Shown here: positions 8,422 to 20,030 of the stretch, in pieces
Position numbering within the stretch: position 1 is the stretch's first letter
Layout of the letters: each line of letters opens with the position of its first letter
Source of the DNA: Actinomadura alba
GTDB lineage: Bacteria > Actinomycetota > Actinomycetes > Streptosporangiales > Streptosporangiaceae
Assembly: GCF_014323705.1 (NCBI RefSeq)
Contig: NZ_JABVEC010000006.1
Coordinates: 62,001 to 126,000 of the forward strand
Direction of reading: 5' to 3'
Length of the DNA stretch: 64,000 nucleotides
Position numbers and translations under genes: made by a program
The notes under the pieces: model-generated
Seen by the model: only the letters and a program-made list of their open reading frames with translations
The model's database searches: none
What the model was told of the DNA's origin: nothing

Positions 8422-8886
8422 CTAGCCGGGTAGGCAGGGCGTGACGCCGTCCAGTACCAGGGCGGGCTGCCGGCCGCCGCGCAGCCGTACGGTCAGGGTG
8501 ACCTCTGGCAGGTCGCGCGCCATGGTGAAGGTCCGGTCGCGGCCGGTGGGCGGGCGCTCGAGCCGGTAGCCCCGCTCGCGGATCATCTCGAGGGTCACGT
8601 CGGCCGCGTGATCGAGGGTCACACTGGTGGCGCCACCGCGCCGGAGCGGGACCTGGCCACGAAAGATCCTCTGGGCCTGCCCGTTCGCGCATGGGCGGGT
8701 GACATCGGCCAAGACCGCAGGGGTGGCGCCGGGGACGCCGAGGCGTTTGGCGCCGTCGTCGAGCACCGACCGGGTGTCGGCCTCGAGCTGTTGCGCGGAC
8801 TCCGACAGTACGGGAGCACGGGCGCAACCGATGAGCAGCGCTTGGAGGACCAGTCCCCCGACCAGTCCACGCGCCACGGTGGACAC
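8422..8886 (-). CDS. Putative lipoprotein
   Basis: A 154-aa protein starting with GTG. The N-terminus has a lipoprotein signal ending in the lipobox LLIGC (Cys21), so it should be lipid-anchored on the outer face of the membrane. The mature domain has a coiled N-terminal helix (SESAQQLEADTRSVLDDGAKRLG), a Cys in RPCANGQ and a terminal TPCLPG; the two cysteines could pair. It resembles small uncharacterised actinomycete lipoproteins, but I cannot assign a family. It is divergent from wecA with 265 bases between. Confidence 0.72.
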   Translation of the reverse strand: MSTVARGLVGGLVLQALLIGCARAPVLSESAQQLEADTRSVLDDGAKRLGVPGATPAVLADVTRPCANGQAQRIFRGQVPLRRGGATSVTLDHAADVTLEMIRERGYRLERPPTGRDRTFTMARDLPEVTLTVRLRGGRQPALVLDGVTPCLPG

Positions 8887-9151
8887 GCCGGAAGTTTAGG
8901 GAATGCGCCGTACGACCTGCAGGGAATCCCGAAGAGTAAGCGAATCGTCACCCTGGGGTCACCCTGGCGCGGGTGGTTCGCCGACGCACGACGGAAACCT
9001 TGATCATCTGGTGCGTCCGGTGTCCGTGGAGGGTTTCGGCGGATTAGAGTTCAGGCAGATCTTTCGGCCCGGCGAACCGGACTATGGTCGCGGGCATCCA
9101 CATCTATGGCGGTATCGGCCTCTGTCAGGGGACGAGGGGAGGGCGCGGCGC

Positions 9152-10300
9152 GTGCGGGAATATCTGCTCATCAGCCTCACTGCCGCCGTGGTCACCTACC
9201 TGCTCACCCCCGCCGTGCGGCTGTTCGCGGTGCGCTTCGGCGCGATGACCGAGGTACGCGACCGTGACGTGCACGCGATCCCGACACCGCGGCTGGGCGG
9301 CCTGGCGATGTTCGGCGGGATGGTCGCGGCGCTGATCGTGGCGGCCCAGCTCCCGGAGATGCGGAAGGTCTTCCTGTCGAACGACACCGGGCGGGCGCTC
9401 CTGCTCGCCGGCGGCCTCATCGTGCTGATCGGCGTCGCCGACGACCGCTGGGGTGTCGACGCCCTCACCAAGTTCGCGGGACAGGTCGCCGCCGCGGGCC
9501 TGCTGATCATGAACGGCGTCCAGTTGCTCTGGTTGCCGACGCGCAGCGGTGAGGTCCTCTCGCTTCCTCCGGCGTACGGGGTCCCGCTCACCGTCTTCAT
9601 CGTCGTCGCGACGATCAACGCGGTGAACTTCGTCGACGGCCTTGATGGACTGGCCGCCGGAGTCGTCGGCATCGCGGCGATGGCGTCATTCTCGTACGCC
9701 TATCTGATCTCGGCGACCAACGGGCTGAAGACGCTCACCGGCGCGGCCCTCATCACCGCCATTCTCATGGGAATGTGCGCGGGATTCCTGGCGCACAACT
9801 TCAACCCGGCGCGCATCTTCATGGGCGACACCGGGTCGATGCTGATCGGTCTCATGCTGTCCGCGTCCACGATCATGCTGACCGGTCAGTTCGACACGGC
9901 GATCGTGGGCAACTACAACCTCTTTCCCGCCTTCGTGCCGCTCCTCCTGGTCCCGGCCGTGATCACCGTGCCGTTCATCGACATGTCACTGGCCGTCTGG
10001 CGCCGGACCAACCAGGGACGTTCCCCGTTCGCGCCCGACAAGCAGCATCTGCATCATCGGCTGCTCGAACTCGGTCATTCGCACCGCCGGGCCGTGCTCA
10101 TCATGTATTTCTGGGTGGGACTGCTCGCCTCGTGTATGGTCGGTCTTTCATTCGTCCGCTCGATGCCGCTGGTGTTCGGCGTCACTGGGGCGGTCGCGGT
10201 CGCCGGCGTGGTCGGGATGATCGCCGTGCCTCGGCTGCGCGCCTCTCGTGAACCCGCTCCGGCGGAGGTACTCGTGGAGCAGCCTCGGCAGCCGGTCTGA
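9152..10300 (+). CDS. wecA: Undecaprenyl-phosphate GlcNAc-1-phosphate transferase (MraY/WecA family)
   Basis: A 382-aa polytopic enzyme moving sugar-1-phosphate from a UDP-sugar onto polyprenyl phosphate, the first step of wall-linked glycan synthesis. About ten membrane spans. Catalytic motifs: Asp97-Asp98 in GVADDRWGVD, NFVDGLDG (159-166), FMGDTGSM (Asp226) and the WecA-type HLHHRL (299-304). GTG at 9152 behind GGGAGG is chosen over upstream in-frame codons because the family starts at this first span. Its place before atpI/atpB parallels mycobacterial wecA (Rv1302). The sugar cannot be read from sequence, but WecA fits better than MraY. Confidence 0.9.
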   Translation: MREYLLISLTAAVVTYLLTPAVRLFAVRFGAMTEVRDRDVHAIPTPRLGGLAMFGGMVAALIVAAQLPEMRKVFLSNDTGRALLLAGGLIVLIGVADDRWGVDALTKFAGQVAAAGLLIMNGVQLLWLPTRSGEVLSLPPAYGVPLTVFIVVATINAVNFVDGLDGLAAGVVGIAAMASFSYAYLISATNGLKTLTGAALITAILMGMCAGFLAHNFNPARIFMGDTGSMLIGLMLSASTIMLTGQFDTAIVGNYNLFPAFVPLLLVPAVITVPFIDMSLAVWRRTNQGRSPFAPDKQHLHHRLLELGHSHRRAVLIMYFWVGLLASCMVGLSFVRSMPLVFGVTGAVAVAGVVGMIAVPRLRASREPAPAEVLVEQPRQPV

Positions 10301-10346
10301 TCCGCGGGGCTGACAGTGGGGGGCGGAAGCCTCGCATCCCACGCAA

Positions 10347-10376
10347 TTCGGACGTCCTGGACGCTTGTGATATCTT
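10347..10376 (+). promoter_or_regulatory. Candidate promoter for the atp operon
   Basis: TTCGGA (10347-10352) and TATCTT (10371-10376) with an 18-base spacer lie 46 bases before the ATG of the first AtpI-like gene, in the only sizeable gap ahead of the operon. The match to the housekeeping consensus is only moderate. Confidence 0.35.
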
Positions 10377-10421
10377 TCACGAACAACAGGCGAACACAAA
10401 ACGTAACCACCCGGAGCCCAC

Positions 10422-10877
10422 ATGCAGTCTTCCGACGCCCGGATCCTCCGCGGCGCCGCGATACCGGCTGGCCTGGTCGGTGTGGCCGCCGTTCTGCTCG
10501 CTCTGCCGCTGACCGGCTCGAAGGGCGCCGTCGGCGCGGCCATCGCCACCGTCGTCGTGCTCGGTTTCTTCACAATCAGTCACGTCGCGGTCGGCCTCGC
10601 GGCCAAGGTGTCGCCGCAGACGATGATGCTCGCGGCGCTGTCGAGTTACGTCCTGAAGATCCTCGCCGTGATGTTGCTGATCTCGGTGCTCGACGGCGTG
10701 ACGATCTGGAACCCGAAGGTCTTCGGATGGACGGTCCTCGCGCTGATCGCGGCCTGGATCGGCGGTGAGATCCGTACCACCCTCAAGACCCGGACGCCGT
10801 ATGTCGACGAGTCTGGCGAAACGCCTGGTGATGCCGCTTCGGAAGTGTCCGAGGCGCCCGCCGACCGGAGCCGATGA
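10422..10877 (+). CDS. AtpI-like membrane protein at head of ATP synthase operon
   Basis: A 151-aa protein with four predicted membrane spans (about 11-30, 34-58, 68-90, 98-118) and a hydrophilic Ser/Glu/Pro tail. By position and topology it corresponds to the small membrane protein between wecA and atpB in mycobacteria (Rv1303 type), classed with ATP synthase protein I. AtpI is known in other bacteria as an assembly factor for the c-ring, also linked to Mg transport; that role is inferred here. ATG start behind GGAG. Confidence 0.82.
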   Translation: MQSSDARILRGAAIPAGLVGVAAVLLALPLTGSKGAVGAAIATVVVLGFFTISHVAVGLAAKVSPQTMMLAALSSYVLKILAVMLLISVLDGVTIWNPKVFGWTVLALIAAWIGGEIRTTLKTRTPYVDESGETPGDAASEVSEAPADRSR

Positions 10878-10949
10878 TGGTGTTCGCGTCCTCATCGGAC
10901 TACTCCGATATGACCATCCACGGCATGGCCTGCTATCGTCCGGAGCGCG

Positions 10950-11174
10950 ATGAGCGAGCAGAAGCGACCGCCCGAAGACGACGGCCGCGACTTCGCCGAC
11001 GCCGCCTGGTCAGTCCCCAGCTATCTGCTGTCAGGGATGATCATCTGGGGCGGTGCCGGCTGGTTGTTGAGCCGGTGGACGGGCGTGGACATCTTCACCC
11101 CGATCGGCCTGATCATAGGCGTCGGACTCGCCGTCTACCTGGTCTACATCAAGTTCGGCAAGTTCGACGGCTGA
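10950..11174 (+). CDS. AtpZ/AtpI family small membrane protein
   Basis: A 74-aa protein: a hydrophilic N-terminus (about 1-24), two membrane helices (about 25-42 and 49-67) linked by a short RWTG turn, and a Lys-rich end. It matches the AtpZ/AtpI family (SYLLSGMIIWGGAGWLLSRW, GLIIGVGLAVYLVY), which assists F1Fo assembly or forms an ion channel with AtpI. It lies between the longer AtpI-like gene and atpB, giving two accessory genes at the operon head. Confidence 0.85.
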   Translation: MSEQKRPPEDDGRDFADAAWSVPSYLLSGMIIWGGAGWLLSRWTGVDIFTPIGLIIGVGLAVYLVYIKFGKFDG

Positions 11175-11328
11175 TCCCCCTAAGGGTGGTCACGCTGCCG
11201 GAGAAGAAGTCCTCGTCATCCATCTCCACGCTGAAGGGAACGCCAGTGCGCGAGCGCAGCGAGCGGACCGATAGGCACGGCCACGCGACGCGTGCACGCC
11301 GTACCGAGCCACTGCGCGAGGTGAAGCC

Positions 11329-12129
11329 GTGAACCCGCTGTTGGCCGCCGCCCCCGCGGGGGGCGGTGAGGAGTTCCAGGCTCCCGGTCCCGAGCTCTTC
11401 GAGTTCCCGCCCCTGTTCGCGGGCGGTCCGGAATGGCTCACCAAGCCGGTCCTCTTCGCCGTCGTCGGCGCGCTGCTGGTGTGCGCGGTCGCCTGGAGCG
11501 CCTTCGCCAGCCCCAAGCTGGTGCCCCGGGGCATGCAGAACCTCGGCGAGGTGGGTTACCTCTTCGTCCGCGACCAGGTGGCCCGCCCCTTCCTCGGCAA
11601 GGACTCCGACCGCTGGATGCCGCTGCTGCTGTCGCTGTTCTTCCTGATCTGGACCTGGAACATCATGGCCGTCGTGCCGGTCGTCCAGTTCCCGGTCGCC
11701 TCGCACATCGCCTTCCCGGTGGTGCTGGCGGTCAGCGTCTATCTGCTGAAGATTTATCTGGGCATCAAGAACCAGGGCTTCAAGCGCTACTTCACGGACA
11801 TGATCCCCAAGGGCCTGCCCCTGCCGACCTACTTCCTGCTCGTCCCGATCGAGTACCTGTCGACGTTCATCCTCGCGCCGTTCACGCACGCGGTGCGACT
11901 GTTCGCCAACATGTTCGCCGGTCACGTCATCCTGGCGTTCTTCAGCCTCGTCGGCTTCTGGTTCCTCTTCGAGCAGCCGACGATCAAGGGCGTGCCGCTG
12001 GGCATCGCCGGCGTGATCATGACCATCGCCATGACCGGGTTCGAGATGTTCATCCAGTTCCTGCAGGCCTTCCTGTTCACGATGCTGGCCGCGATGTACA
12101 TCGGCAGCGGACTGCACGCGGACCACTGA
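11329..12129 (+). CDS. atpB: F1Fo ATP synthase subunit a
   Basis: A 266-aa membrane subunit forming the proton half-channels against the c-ring. The essential arginine is Arg190 in THAVRLFANMFAGH, within the long helix facing the c-subunit carboxylate; GFEMFIQFLQAFLFTMLAAMYI is the conserved last helix. GTG start with GAGGTGAAG before it. An extended N-terminal segment before the first span is usual in actinobacteria. First structural gene of the operon. Confidence 0.97.
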   Translation: MNPLLAAAPAGGGEEFQAPGPELFEFPPLFAGGPEWLTKPVLFAVVGALLVCAVAWSAFASPKLVPRGMQNLGEVGYLFVRDQVARPFLGKDSDRWMPLLLSLFFLIWTWNIMAVVPVVQFPVASHIAFPVVLAVSVYLLKIYLGIKNQGFKRYFTDMIPKGLPLPTYFLLVPIEYLSTFILAPFTHAVRLFANMFAGHVILAFFSLVGFWFLFEQPTIKGVPLGIAGVIMTIAMTGFEMFIQFLQAFLFTMLAAMYIGSGLHADH

Positions 12130-12450
<321 letters not shown>

Positions 12451-12486
12451 ATGACGCGAAAGAATTCCTGACGGAGGGCCGCACAC

Positions 12487-13047
12487 ATGATCACGGCAGC
12501 TTCGCTGTTGGCGGCGGAAGGGAACAACCCGCTTATTCCGCACACCTATGAGCTCGTCGTCGGCATCTTCTCCTTCGCCGTCGTCGTCCTCGTCGTCGGC
12601 AAGATGCTCGTACCCCGGATCCAGAAGACGCTCGAGGAGCGTACGGAGGCGATCGAGGGCGGGCTGAAGCGGGCCGAGAGCGCTCAGGCCGAGGCGGAAC
12701 AGACGCTGGAGCAGTACCGGTCCCAGTTGGCCGAGGCCCGGCACGAGGCGGCACGTTTGCGTGAGCAGGCGCGCGAGCAGGGTGCCCAGATCATCGCGGA
12801 GATGCGCGAGCAGGCGCAGGTCGAGGCGCGGCGCATCACCGAGTCGGCGCAGGCGCAGATCGAGGCCGAGCGCCAGCAGGCGCTCACCCGGCTGCGCGCC
12901 GAGGTGGGTGAGCTGGCGGTCGAGCTGGCGAGCCGGGTCGTGGGCGAGTCCCTCGAGGACGAGGCCAGGCAGCGCCGCACCGTGGACCGCTTCCTCGAGG
13001 AGCTCGAGGAGCGCACGCGGACGCAGGCGGGAGAGCAGGTCTCGTGA
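12487..13047 (+). CDS. atpF: F1Fo ATP synthase subunit b
   Basis: A 186-aa peripheral stalk subunit: one N-terminal membrane helix (about 17-38, ELVVGIFSFAVVVLVVGKML) followed by a long charged coiled coil (about 45-150) and a short C-terminal region that binds delta. RBS GGAGGG. The stop overlaps the GTG of atpH (GTGA), so translation is coupled. It is a separate gene, unlike the mycobacterial b-delta fusion. Confidence 0.96.
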   Translation: MITAASLLAAEGNNPLIPHTYELVVGIFSFAVVVLVVGKMLVPRIQKTLEERTEAIEGGLKRAESAQAEAEQTLEQYRSQLAEARHEAARLREQAREQGAQIIAEMREQAQVEARRITESAQAQIEAERQQALTRLRAEVGELAVELASRVVGESLEDEARQRRTVDRFLEELEERTRTQAGEQVS

Positions 13048-13865
13048 GCACGAGCGGAGCGGCCAGCAGGGCATCGCTGGCCGAGGCCGTGGAACGGCTG
13101 GAGGTCATCCTTTCCACGGCCGAGCTGGCCACGCTGGGTGAGGAACTGTTCGGCGTCATGCGCCTGCTCGATCGCGAGCCGGCGCTGCGCCGGGCCCTCT
13201 CCGACCCCTCGCGGGACGGGGAGGAGAAGGCGCAGCTCGTCCGGATCCTGCTCGAAGGCAAGGTCGGCGAGCCGGCCCTCGAGCTGACATCGGACGTCGT
13301 ACGGCAGCGCTGGTCGCGGCCGCGCGAGCTCGCGGACGCTTTCGAGAGGCTGGCGGTGATCGCCGAGGCCGCTCGGGCCGAAGCCGAGGGCCGGATCGAC
13401 GATCTCGAGGACGAGATCTTCCGGTTCGCGCGGATCGTCGAGCGGGAGCCGGCCCTGCGCAACGCGCTGACCAGCCCGCAGCTGCAGCCCGAGCGGAAGC
13501 GGGAGCTGGTGGTCGCGCTGCTGGACGGCAAGGTCACGGCTTCGGCGCTGCGGTTGATCAGCGAGGTCGTGACAGGTCCACGGGGACGTAGCCTTGAAAG
13601 GGCGCTGGCAGAGTACGGCCGCCTCGTGGCGCAGCGGCGTGATCGCTTGATCGCGCTGGTACGCACGCCCACGACCCTGAGCGAGGAGCAGCGGACACGG
13701 CTCGTCGCGACGCTGTCGGCGGCCTACGGACATGACGTATACCTGAATATCCAAGTCGACCCCGGCGTCCTGGGCGGTATATCCGTGCAGGTAGGGGATG
13801 AGGTAGTCGACGGCACGGTGGCCAGGCGCCTGGATGACGTCCGGCGCCAGATCACGGCGGGCTGA
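13044..13865 (+). CDS. atpH: F1Fo ATP synthase subunit delta
   Basis: A 273-aa peripheral-stalk protein linking subunit b to the top of F1. Longer than the about 177-aa proteobacterial form, as is usual in Streptomyces-type actinobacteria; the conserved C-terminal OSCP block is RTPTTLSEEQRTRLVATLSA through DPGVLGGISVQVGDEVVDGT. The GTG start overlaps the atpF stop by four bases. 166 bases follow before atpA with no gene. Confidence 0.96.
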   Translation: MSTSGAASRASLAEAVERLEVILSTAELATLGEELFGVMRLLDREPALRRALSDPSRDGEEKAQLVRILLEGKVGEPALELTSDVVRQRWSRPRELADAFERLAVIAEAARAEAEGRIDDLEDEIFRFARIVEREPALRNALTSPQLQPERKRELVVALLDGKVTASALRLISEVVTGPRGRSLERALAEYGRLVAQRRDRLIALVRTPTTLSEEQRTRLVATLSAAYGHDVYLNIQVDPGVLGGISVQVGDEVVDGTVARRLDDVRRQITAG

Positions 13866-14031
13866 CGAGCGAGTGGAGCCGGCGATGCCGAAGCGTGAAA
13901 CCACGCGAAGGCGTCGCCAGCGACGTGAGTGAGGAAGCGGGGCGCGACGGCGAACAGGCGTCGAGCCGGCCGGTGGCCGAGTCGAGAGCACGCAACGAGC
14001 TGACCCGAACAGAGGAAGCAAGAGAGGAATC

Positions 14032-15669
14032 ATGGCGGAGCTGACGATCCGTCCGGATGAGATCCGGACCGCGCTGGAGCGCTTCGTCCAGTCGTACGAG
14101 CCCGAAGCCGCCGCGCGCGAGGAGGTCGGCACCGTCGTCGATTCCGGCGACGGCATCGCGCACGTCGAGGGCCTGCCCTCGACGATGGCGAACGAGATCC
14201 TCGAGTTCGAGGACGGCACGCGTGGCCTGGCTCTGAACCTGGACGTCCGTGAGATCGGCGCCGTTGTCCTTGGCGACTTCAGCAACATCGAAGAGGGCCA
14301 GCCGGTCCGCCGTACCGGCGAGGTCCTCTCGGTGCCGATCGGCGACGGCTTCCTTGGCCGTGTCGTCGACGCGCTGGGCAACCCGCTGGACGGCAAGGGC
14401 GACATCGAGTCGTCCGGCCGCCGCGCGCTCGAGCTGCAGGCGCCGAGCGTCGTGCAGCGGCAGTCGGTCAAGGAGCCGCTGCAGACCGGCATCAAGGCGA
14501 TCGACTCGATGACGCCGATCGGCCGGGGCCAGCGACAGCTGATCATCGGTGACCGGCAGACCGGCAAGACCACCATCGCGGTCGACACGATCATCGCCCA
14601 GCGCGAGAACTGGGAGTCGGGCGACCCCACCAAGCAGGTGCGCTGCATCTACGTGGCGGTCGGCCAGAAGGGCTCCACGATCGCGTCGGTGCGCGGCACC
14701 CTCGAGGAGGCCGGCGCGCTGGAGTACACCACCATCGTCGCCGCCCCCGCGTCCGACCCCGCGGGCTACAAGTACATCGCTCCCTACACCGGTTCGGCCA
14801 TCGGCCAGCACTGGATGTACGAGGGCAAGCACGTCCTCATCGTCTTCGACGACCTGTCGAAGCAGGCCGAGGCCTACCGCGCGGTGTCCCTGCTGCTGCG
14901 CCGCCCGCCGGGCCGTGAGGCCTACCCGGGTGACGTGTTCTACCTGCACTCCCGGCTGCTGGAGCGCTGCGCGAAGCTGTCCGACGACATGGGCGGCGGA
15001 TCGATGACCGGCCTGCCGATCGTCGAGACGAAGGCCAACGACGTGTCGGCCTACATCCCGACCAACGTCATCTCGATCACCGACGGCCAGTGCTTCCTGG
15101 AGACCGACCTGTTCAACCAGGGGGTCCGCCCGGCGATCAACGTCGGTGTCTCGGTCTCCCGGGTCGGTGGTTCCGCACAGGTCAAGGCGATGCGCAAGGT
15201 CGCCGGTACGCTCCGGCTGGCCCTGTCGCAGTACCGTGACCTGGAGGCCTTCGCCGCCTTCGCCTCCGACCTCGACGCGGCCTCCCGCGCCCAGCTGGAG
15301 CGGGGCGCGCGGCTGGTCGAGCTGCTCAAGCAGGCCCAGCACGTGCTCTACCCGGTCGAGAGGGAGGTCGTCTCGATCTGGATGGCGACGTCCGGCCAGC
15401 TGGACGACGTGCCGGTCGAGGACATCCGCCGGTTCGAGGGCGAGTTCCTCGACTTCCTCGCGCACAACAGCGGCGGAGTCCTGGACTCGATCCGCGAGAC
15501 CGGCGAGATGACCGACGACGCCCTGACCGCCCTCAAGGACGCCATCACGGAGTTCAAGAAGGGCTTCCAGGCCAGCACAGGCGAGCTCCTCGTCGAGGAC
15601 GAGCCGGTCGAGGCGCTGGGCGAGGACGACGTCGAGCAGGAGAAGATCACTCGGGTAAAGAAGAGCTGA
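14032..15669 (+). CDS. atpA: F1Fo ATP synthase subunit alpha
   Basis: A 545-aa F1 subunit, non-catalytic nucleotide site. N-terminal beta-barrel (about 1-100), P-loop GDRQTGKT (173-180), alpha/beta signature [17 protein letters not shown], and a C-terminal helical domain with an acidic extension ending [15 protein letters not shown]. That C-terminal extension is also seen in mycobacterial alpha, where it suppresses ATP hydrolysis; the same role here is inference. RBS AGAGAGGA, ATG start. Confidence 0.98.
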   Translation: MAELTIRPDEIRTALERFVQSYEPEAAAREEVGTVVDSGDGIAHVEGLPSTMANEILEFEDGTRGLALNLDVREIGAVVLGDFSNIEEGQPVRRTGEVLSVPIGDGFLGRVVDALGNPLDGKGDIESSGRRALELQAPSVVQRQSVKEPLQTGIKAIDSMTPIGRGQRQLIIGDRQTGKTTIAVDTIIAQRENWESGDPTKQVRCIYVAVGQKGSTIASVRGTLEEAGALEYTTIVAAPASDPAGYKYIAPYTGSAIGQHWMYEGKHVLIVFDDLSKQAEAYRAVSLLLRRPPGREAYPGDVFYLHSRLLERCAKLSDDMGGGSMTGLPIVETKANDVSAYIPTNVISITDGQCFLETDLFNQGVRPAINVGVSVSRVGGSAQVKAMRKVAGTLRLALSQYRDLEAFAAFASDLDAASRAQLERGARLVELLKQAQHVLYPVEREVVSIWMATSGQLDDVPVEDIRRFEGEFLDFLAHNSGGVLDSIRETGEMTDDALTALKDAITEFKKGFQASTGELLVEDEPVEALGEDDVEQEKITRVKKS

Positions 15670-15675
15670 TCGGCG

Positions 15676-18020
<2,345 letters not shown>

Positions 18021-18120
18021 TGGTGATGGGGCTGAGCCCGGGGCGGTCGACCCGCTCACCGTCCCGGCTCGTCCCACCAGTTATCCTCTCTCGCACAGCC
18101 GCCCCATCCGGAGGAAGCAA

Positions 18121-18522
18121 GTGGCAAGCGAAACGCTGAAGGTCGGACTCGTCTCGCCGGAACGGGAGATCTGGTCCGGGGAGGCCGAGCACGTCATCGC
18201 CCAGACCATCGAGGGCGAGATGGGCATCCTGGTCGGTCACGTTCCGGTGCTCGGCATCCTCGTGGACGGCAGCGTGGTCCGCATCAAGCCGGTGGACCAG
18301 GCAGAATGGATCACTGCGATGGTGGGCAGCGGCTTCTTCTCGGTCGCCGCGAACGAGATCGCCGTGCTCGCCGAGCAGGCCGAGCTCGGGTCGGCGATCG
18401 ACGTCGCCGCCGCTCGCGCCGCGCTGGACGAGGCCGTCCAGGCGGAGAGTAGAGACGACGAGACAGTGGTGGCCGAGCGGCGTGCCCGGGCGCGCCTTCG
18501 GGCCGCCGGTGAAGAGGCCTAG
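18121..18522 (+). CDS. atpC: F1Fo ATP synthase subunit epsilon
   Basis: A 133-aa central-stalk subunit. The N-terminal beta-sandwich (about 1-85; LVSPEREIWSGEAEHVIAQTIEGEMGILVGHVPVLGIL) is followed by the C-terminal helices that regulate ATP hydrolysis (AAARAALDEAVQAESRDD, VVAERRARARLRAA). GTG at 18121 with a perfect GGAGGAAG upstream fixes the start. Last structural gene of the operon, 100 bases after atpD. Confidence 0.96.
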   Translation: MASETLKVGLVSPEREIWSGEAEHVIAQTIEGEMGILVGHVPVLGILVDGSVVRIKPVDQAEWITAMVGSGFFSVAANEIAVLAEQAELGSAIDVAAARAALDEAVQAESRDDETVVAERRARARLRAAGEEA

Positions 18523-18543
18523 TCGACGCCGAAGGCGGGGGGA

Positions 18544-19035
18544 GTGAGCGAGCACCTGGCACTTGACGTCGGCGGGGTGTTCGCCGCGATCCTGCTCGTG
18601 GTGGTGCTCGGCTTCGTCGTGGTGTCCGTACGGCGATGGCTCTTCGAACGCGCCGGCGGCACCGTCGAATGCAGTCTGCGTACGTTGCCCACCAGCAAGT
18701 CCGACAGTCTGACCGGGGACGGTTCCGACCAGGACGGCGCGGGGGTGTGGCAGCTCGGGCTCGGGCGTTACAAAGGCGACGAGCTGCACTGGCACCGAAT
18801 CTTCGGTTTCCGCAAAAGGCCCCGGCAGGTGATCCATCGCCGGGGCCTTATCGTGTCCAACCGCCGCAGCCCGAAAGATGAAGAGGCCGCGGCGCTCGTA
18901 CCGGACGCCGACATCATCGAGGTGCGCGACGGAGACCTCACCGTCGAGCTGGCCATGAGCGCCGCCGCCCTCACCGGTTTCCTCGCCTGGCTGGAGGCCG
19001 CGCCGCCCGGTTTCCCCATCGACTTCCCGGGCTGA
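18544..19035 (+). CDS. DUF2550 membrane-anchored protein
   Basis: A 163-aa protein with a single N-terminal membrane helix (about 9-28) followed by a compact cytosolic domain (VWQLGLGRYKGDELHWHRIFGFRKRPRQVIHRRGL). It matches the actinobacterial DUF2550 family, found directly after atpC in mycobacteria (Rv1312) and streptomycetes. Function unknown; the fixed position suggests a link to ATP synthase or cell-envelope biology, but that is inference. It starts with GTG 21 bases after atpC and is likely cotranscribed. Confidence 0.88.
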   Translation: MSEHLALDVGGVFAAILLVVVLGFVVVSVRRWLFERAGGTVECSLRTLPTSKSDSLTGDGSDQDGAGVWQLGLGRYKGDELHWHRIFGFRKRPRQVIHRRGLIVSNRRSPKDEEAAALVPDADIIEVRDGDLTVELAMSAAALTGFLAWLEAAPPGFPIDFPG

Positions 19036-19063
19036 CCCACGCGGCCCGCCCGGCCGCGCACGC

Positions 19064-19882
19064 TCAGGCTTCGAGGATCTTGATGGCGCCGGAGTCGGTC
19101 GACACCCTCACCCGGAACTGAGAGGCCGGGTCCCGATTCACATCGATGGTCTCGGGGCCGGCGTCGGTGTTGGTGACCACGGCGTACGCTCGGTCGCCCG
19201 GCAGTACCAGCTCGACCGCACCCGAGTCGGAGGTGGCCATGACGTTCGAGGGCGGCGCTGTGCAGGTCGCCCGGATGCGTCCGGAGTCCGTGCTGGCCGT
19301 GAGACTCGAGACCGTGAGGTTCTCGGCGGTGATGGTGCCGGAGTTGGTGCGCAGGGTGCTGGTCTCCGCCTTGCCCGCCACCTGGATGGTGCCCGAGTCG
19401 CTCGTCGCGACCACCTTCGGCGAACGCAGGTCGACGAGGTTGATGGTGCCGGAGTCGGTGTGCGCGTTCACCGAGCCCGCCACGCCGGTCACCTGAAGCC
19501 TGCCGCTGTCGCCGGTCAGCTGAACATTGGTGTCGCGCGGCACCGTGACCCGATAGCCGATCTTGCAGGTCGGGCTGATCCCGATATGGATCCCGTCCCG
19601 GCAGTCGTAGCGCAGGTGCAGGGTGCCGTTCACAGTGGTGTTCTTGGACGTGGGCCGCTCACCCTTGGTGAACGAGAGCCGCTCGTGCACTGTGACCTTC
19701 GTGACGTCTGCTCCGACGACCTCGATCCGGTCGCTGTCGACCCCGAGTCGCACGGTGGAGACGGGTTCGGAGACGTCGTAGGAGCGGTTCTCGTGTAGCG
19801 TCTCGGCACTGACGCCGATGCCGCAACCGCTCGCGGCCACCGCCACTCCCGCCAGCGCCACCGACCACGTGACAACCCTCAT
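19064..19882 (-). CDS. DUF4097-family putative lipoprotein
   Basis: A 272-aa protein with a lipobox (AVAASGC, Cys20) giving an outer-face lipid anchor. The mature part is a right-handed beta-solenoid-like DUF4097 array: repeated turns of the type (T/S)DSG(T/R)I or NSGTI occur about every 20 residues (ending near 130, 147, 166, 184, 205, 224 and 262). The family is common in actinobacteria, usually unassigned. Start ATG with GAGGGGAC just upstream. It runs convergently with DUF2550. Confidence 0.88.
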   Translation of the reverse strand: MRVVTWSVALAGVAVAASGCGIGVSAETLHENRSYDVSEPVSTVRLGVDSDRIEVVGADVTKVTVHERLSFTKGERPTSKNTTVNGTLHLRYDCRDGIHIGISPTCKIGYRVTVPRDTNVQLTGDSGRLQVTGVAGSVNAHTDSGTINLVDLRSPKVVATSDSGTIQVAGKAETSTLRTNSGTITAENLTVSSLTASTDSGRIRATCTAPPSNVMATSDSGAVELVLPGDRAYAVVTNTDAGPETIDVNRDPASQFRVRVSTDSGAIKILEA

Positions 19883-19968
19883 CGTCCCCTCGCTTCCGGT
19901 CGCGCTCTTTGCATGTGTACAGCATCGGGGAGACGAGCGGCGCCCGACAGGTGGCCCGCAGGCGTCTC

Positions 19969-19992
19969 GGCGGTGGGGCTAGCCCCACCGCC
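19969..19992. terminator. Perfect 24-bp palindrome (terminator or dispersed repeat)
   Basis: Arms GGCGGTGGGGCT and its exact complement meet with no spacer; a second hairpin (GACCGGCC...GGCCGGTC) follows within a few bases. It lies in the gap between the adenosyltransferase stop (20031) and the DUF4097 start, both minus strand, so it could terminate the former. The core resembles the hairpin at 834-851. Confidence 0.6.
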
Positions 19993-20030
19993 GGACCGGC
20001 CGGCGGGCCGGTCTCACGTCCTCCGGTGGC

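Noticed and set aside
8211-8444. Plus-strand frame between the secreted protein and lipoprotein genes
   Set aside because: No ribosome site and low-complexity Arg/Gly/Ser translation.
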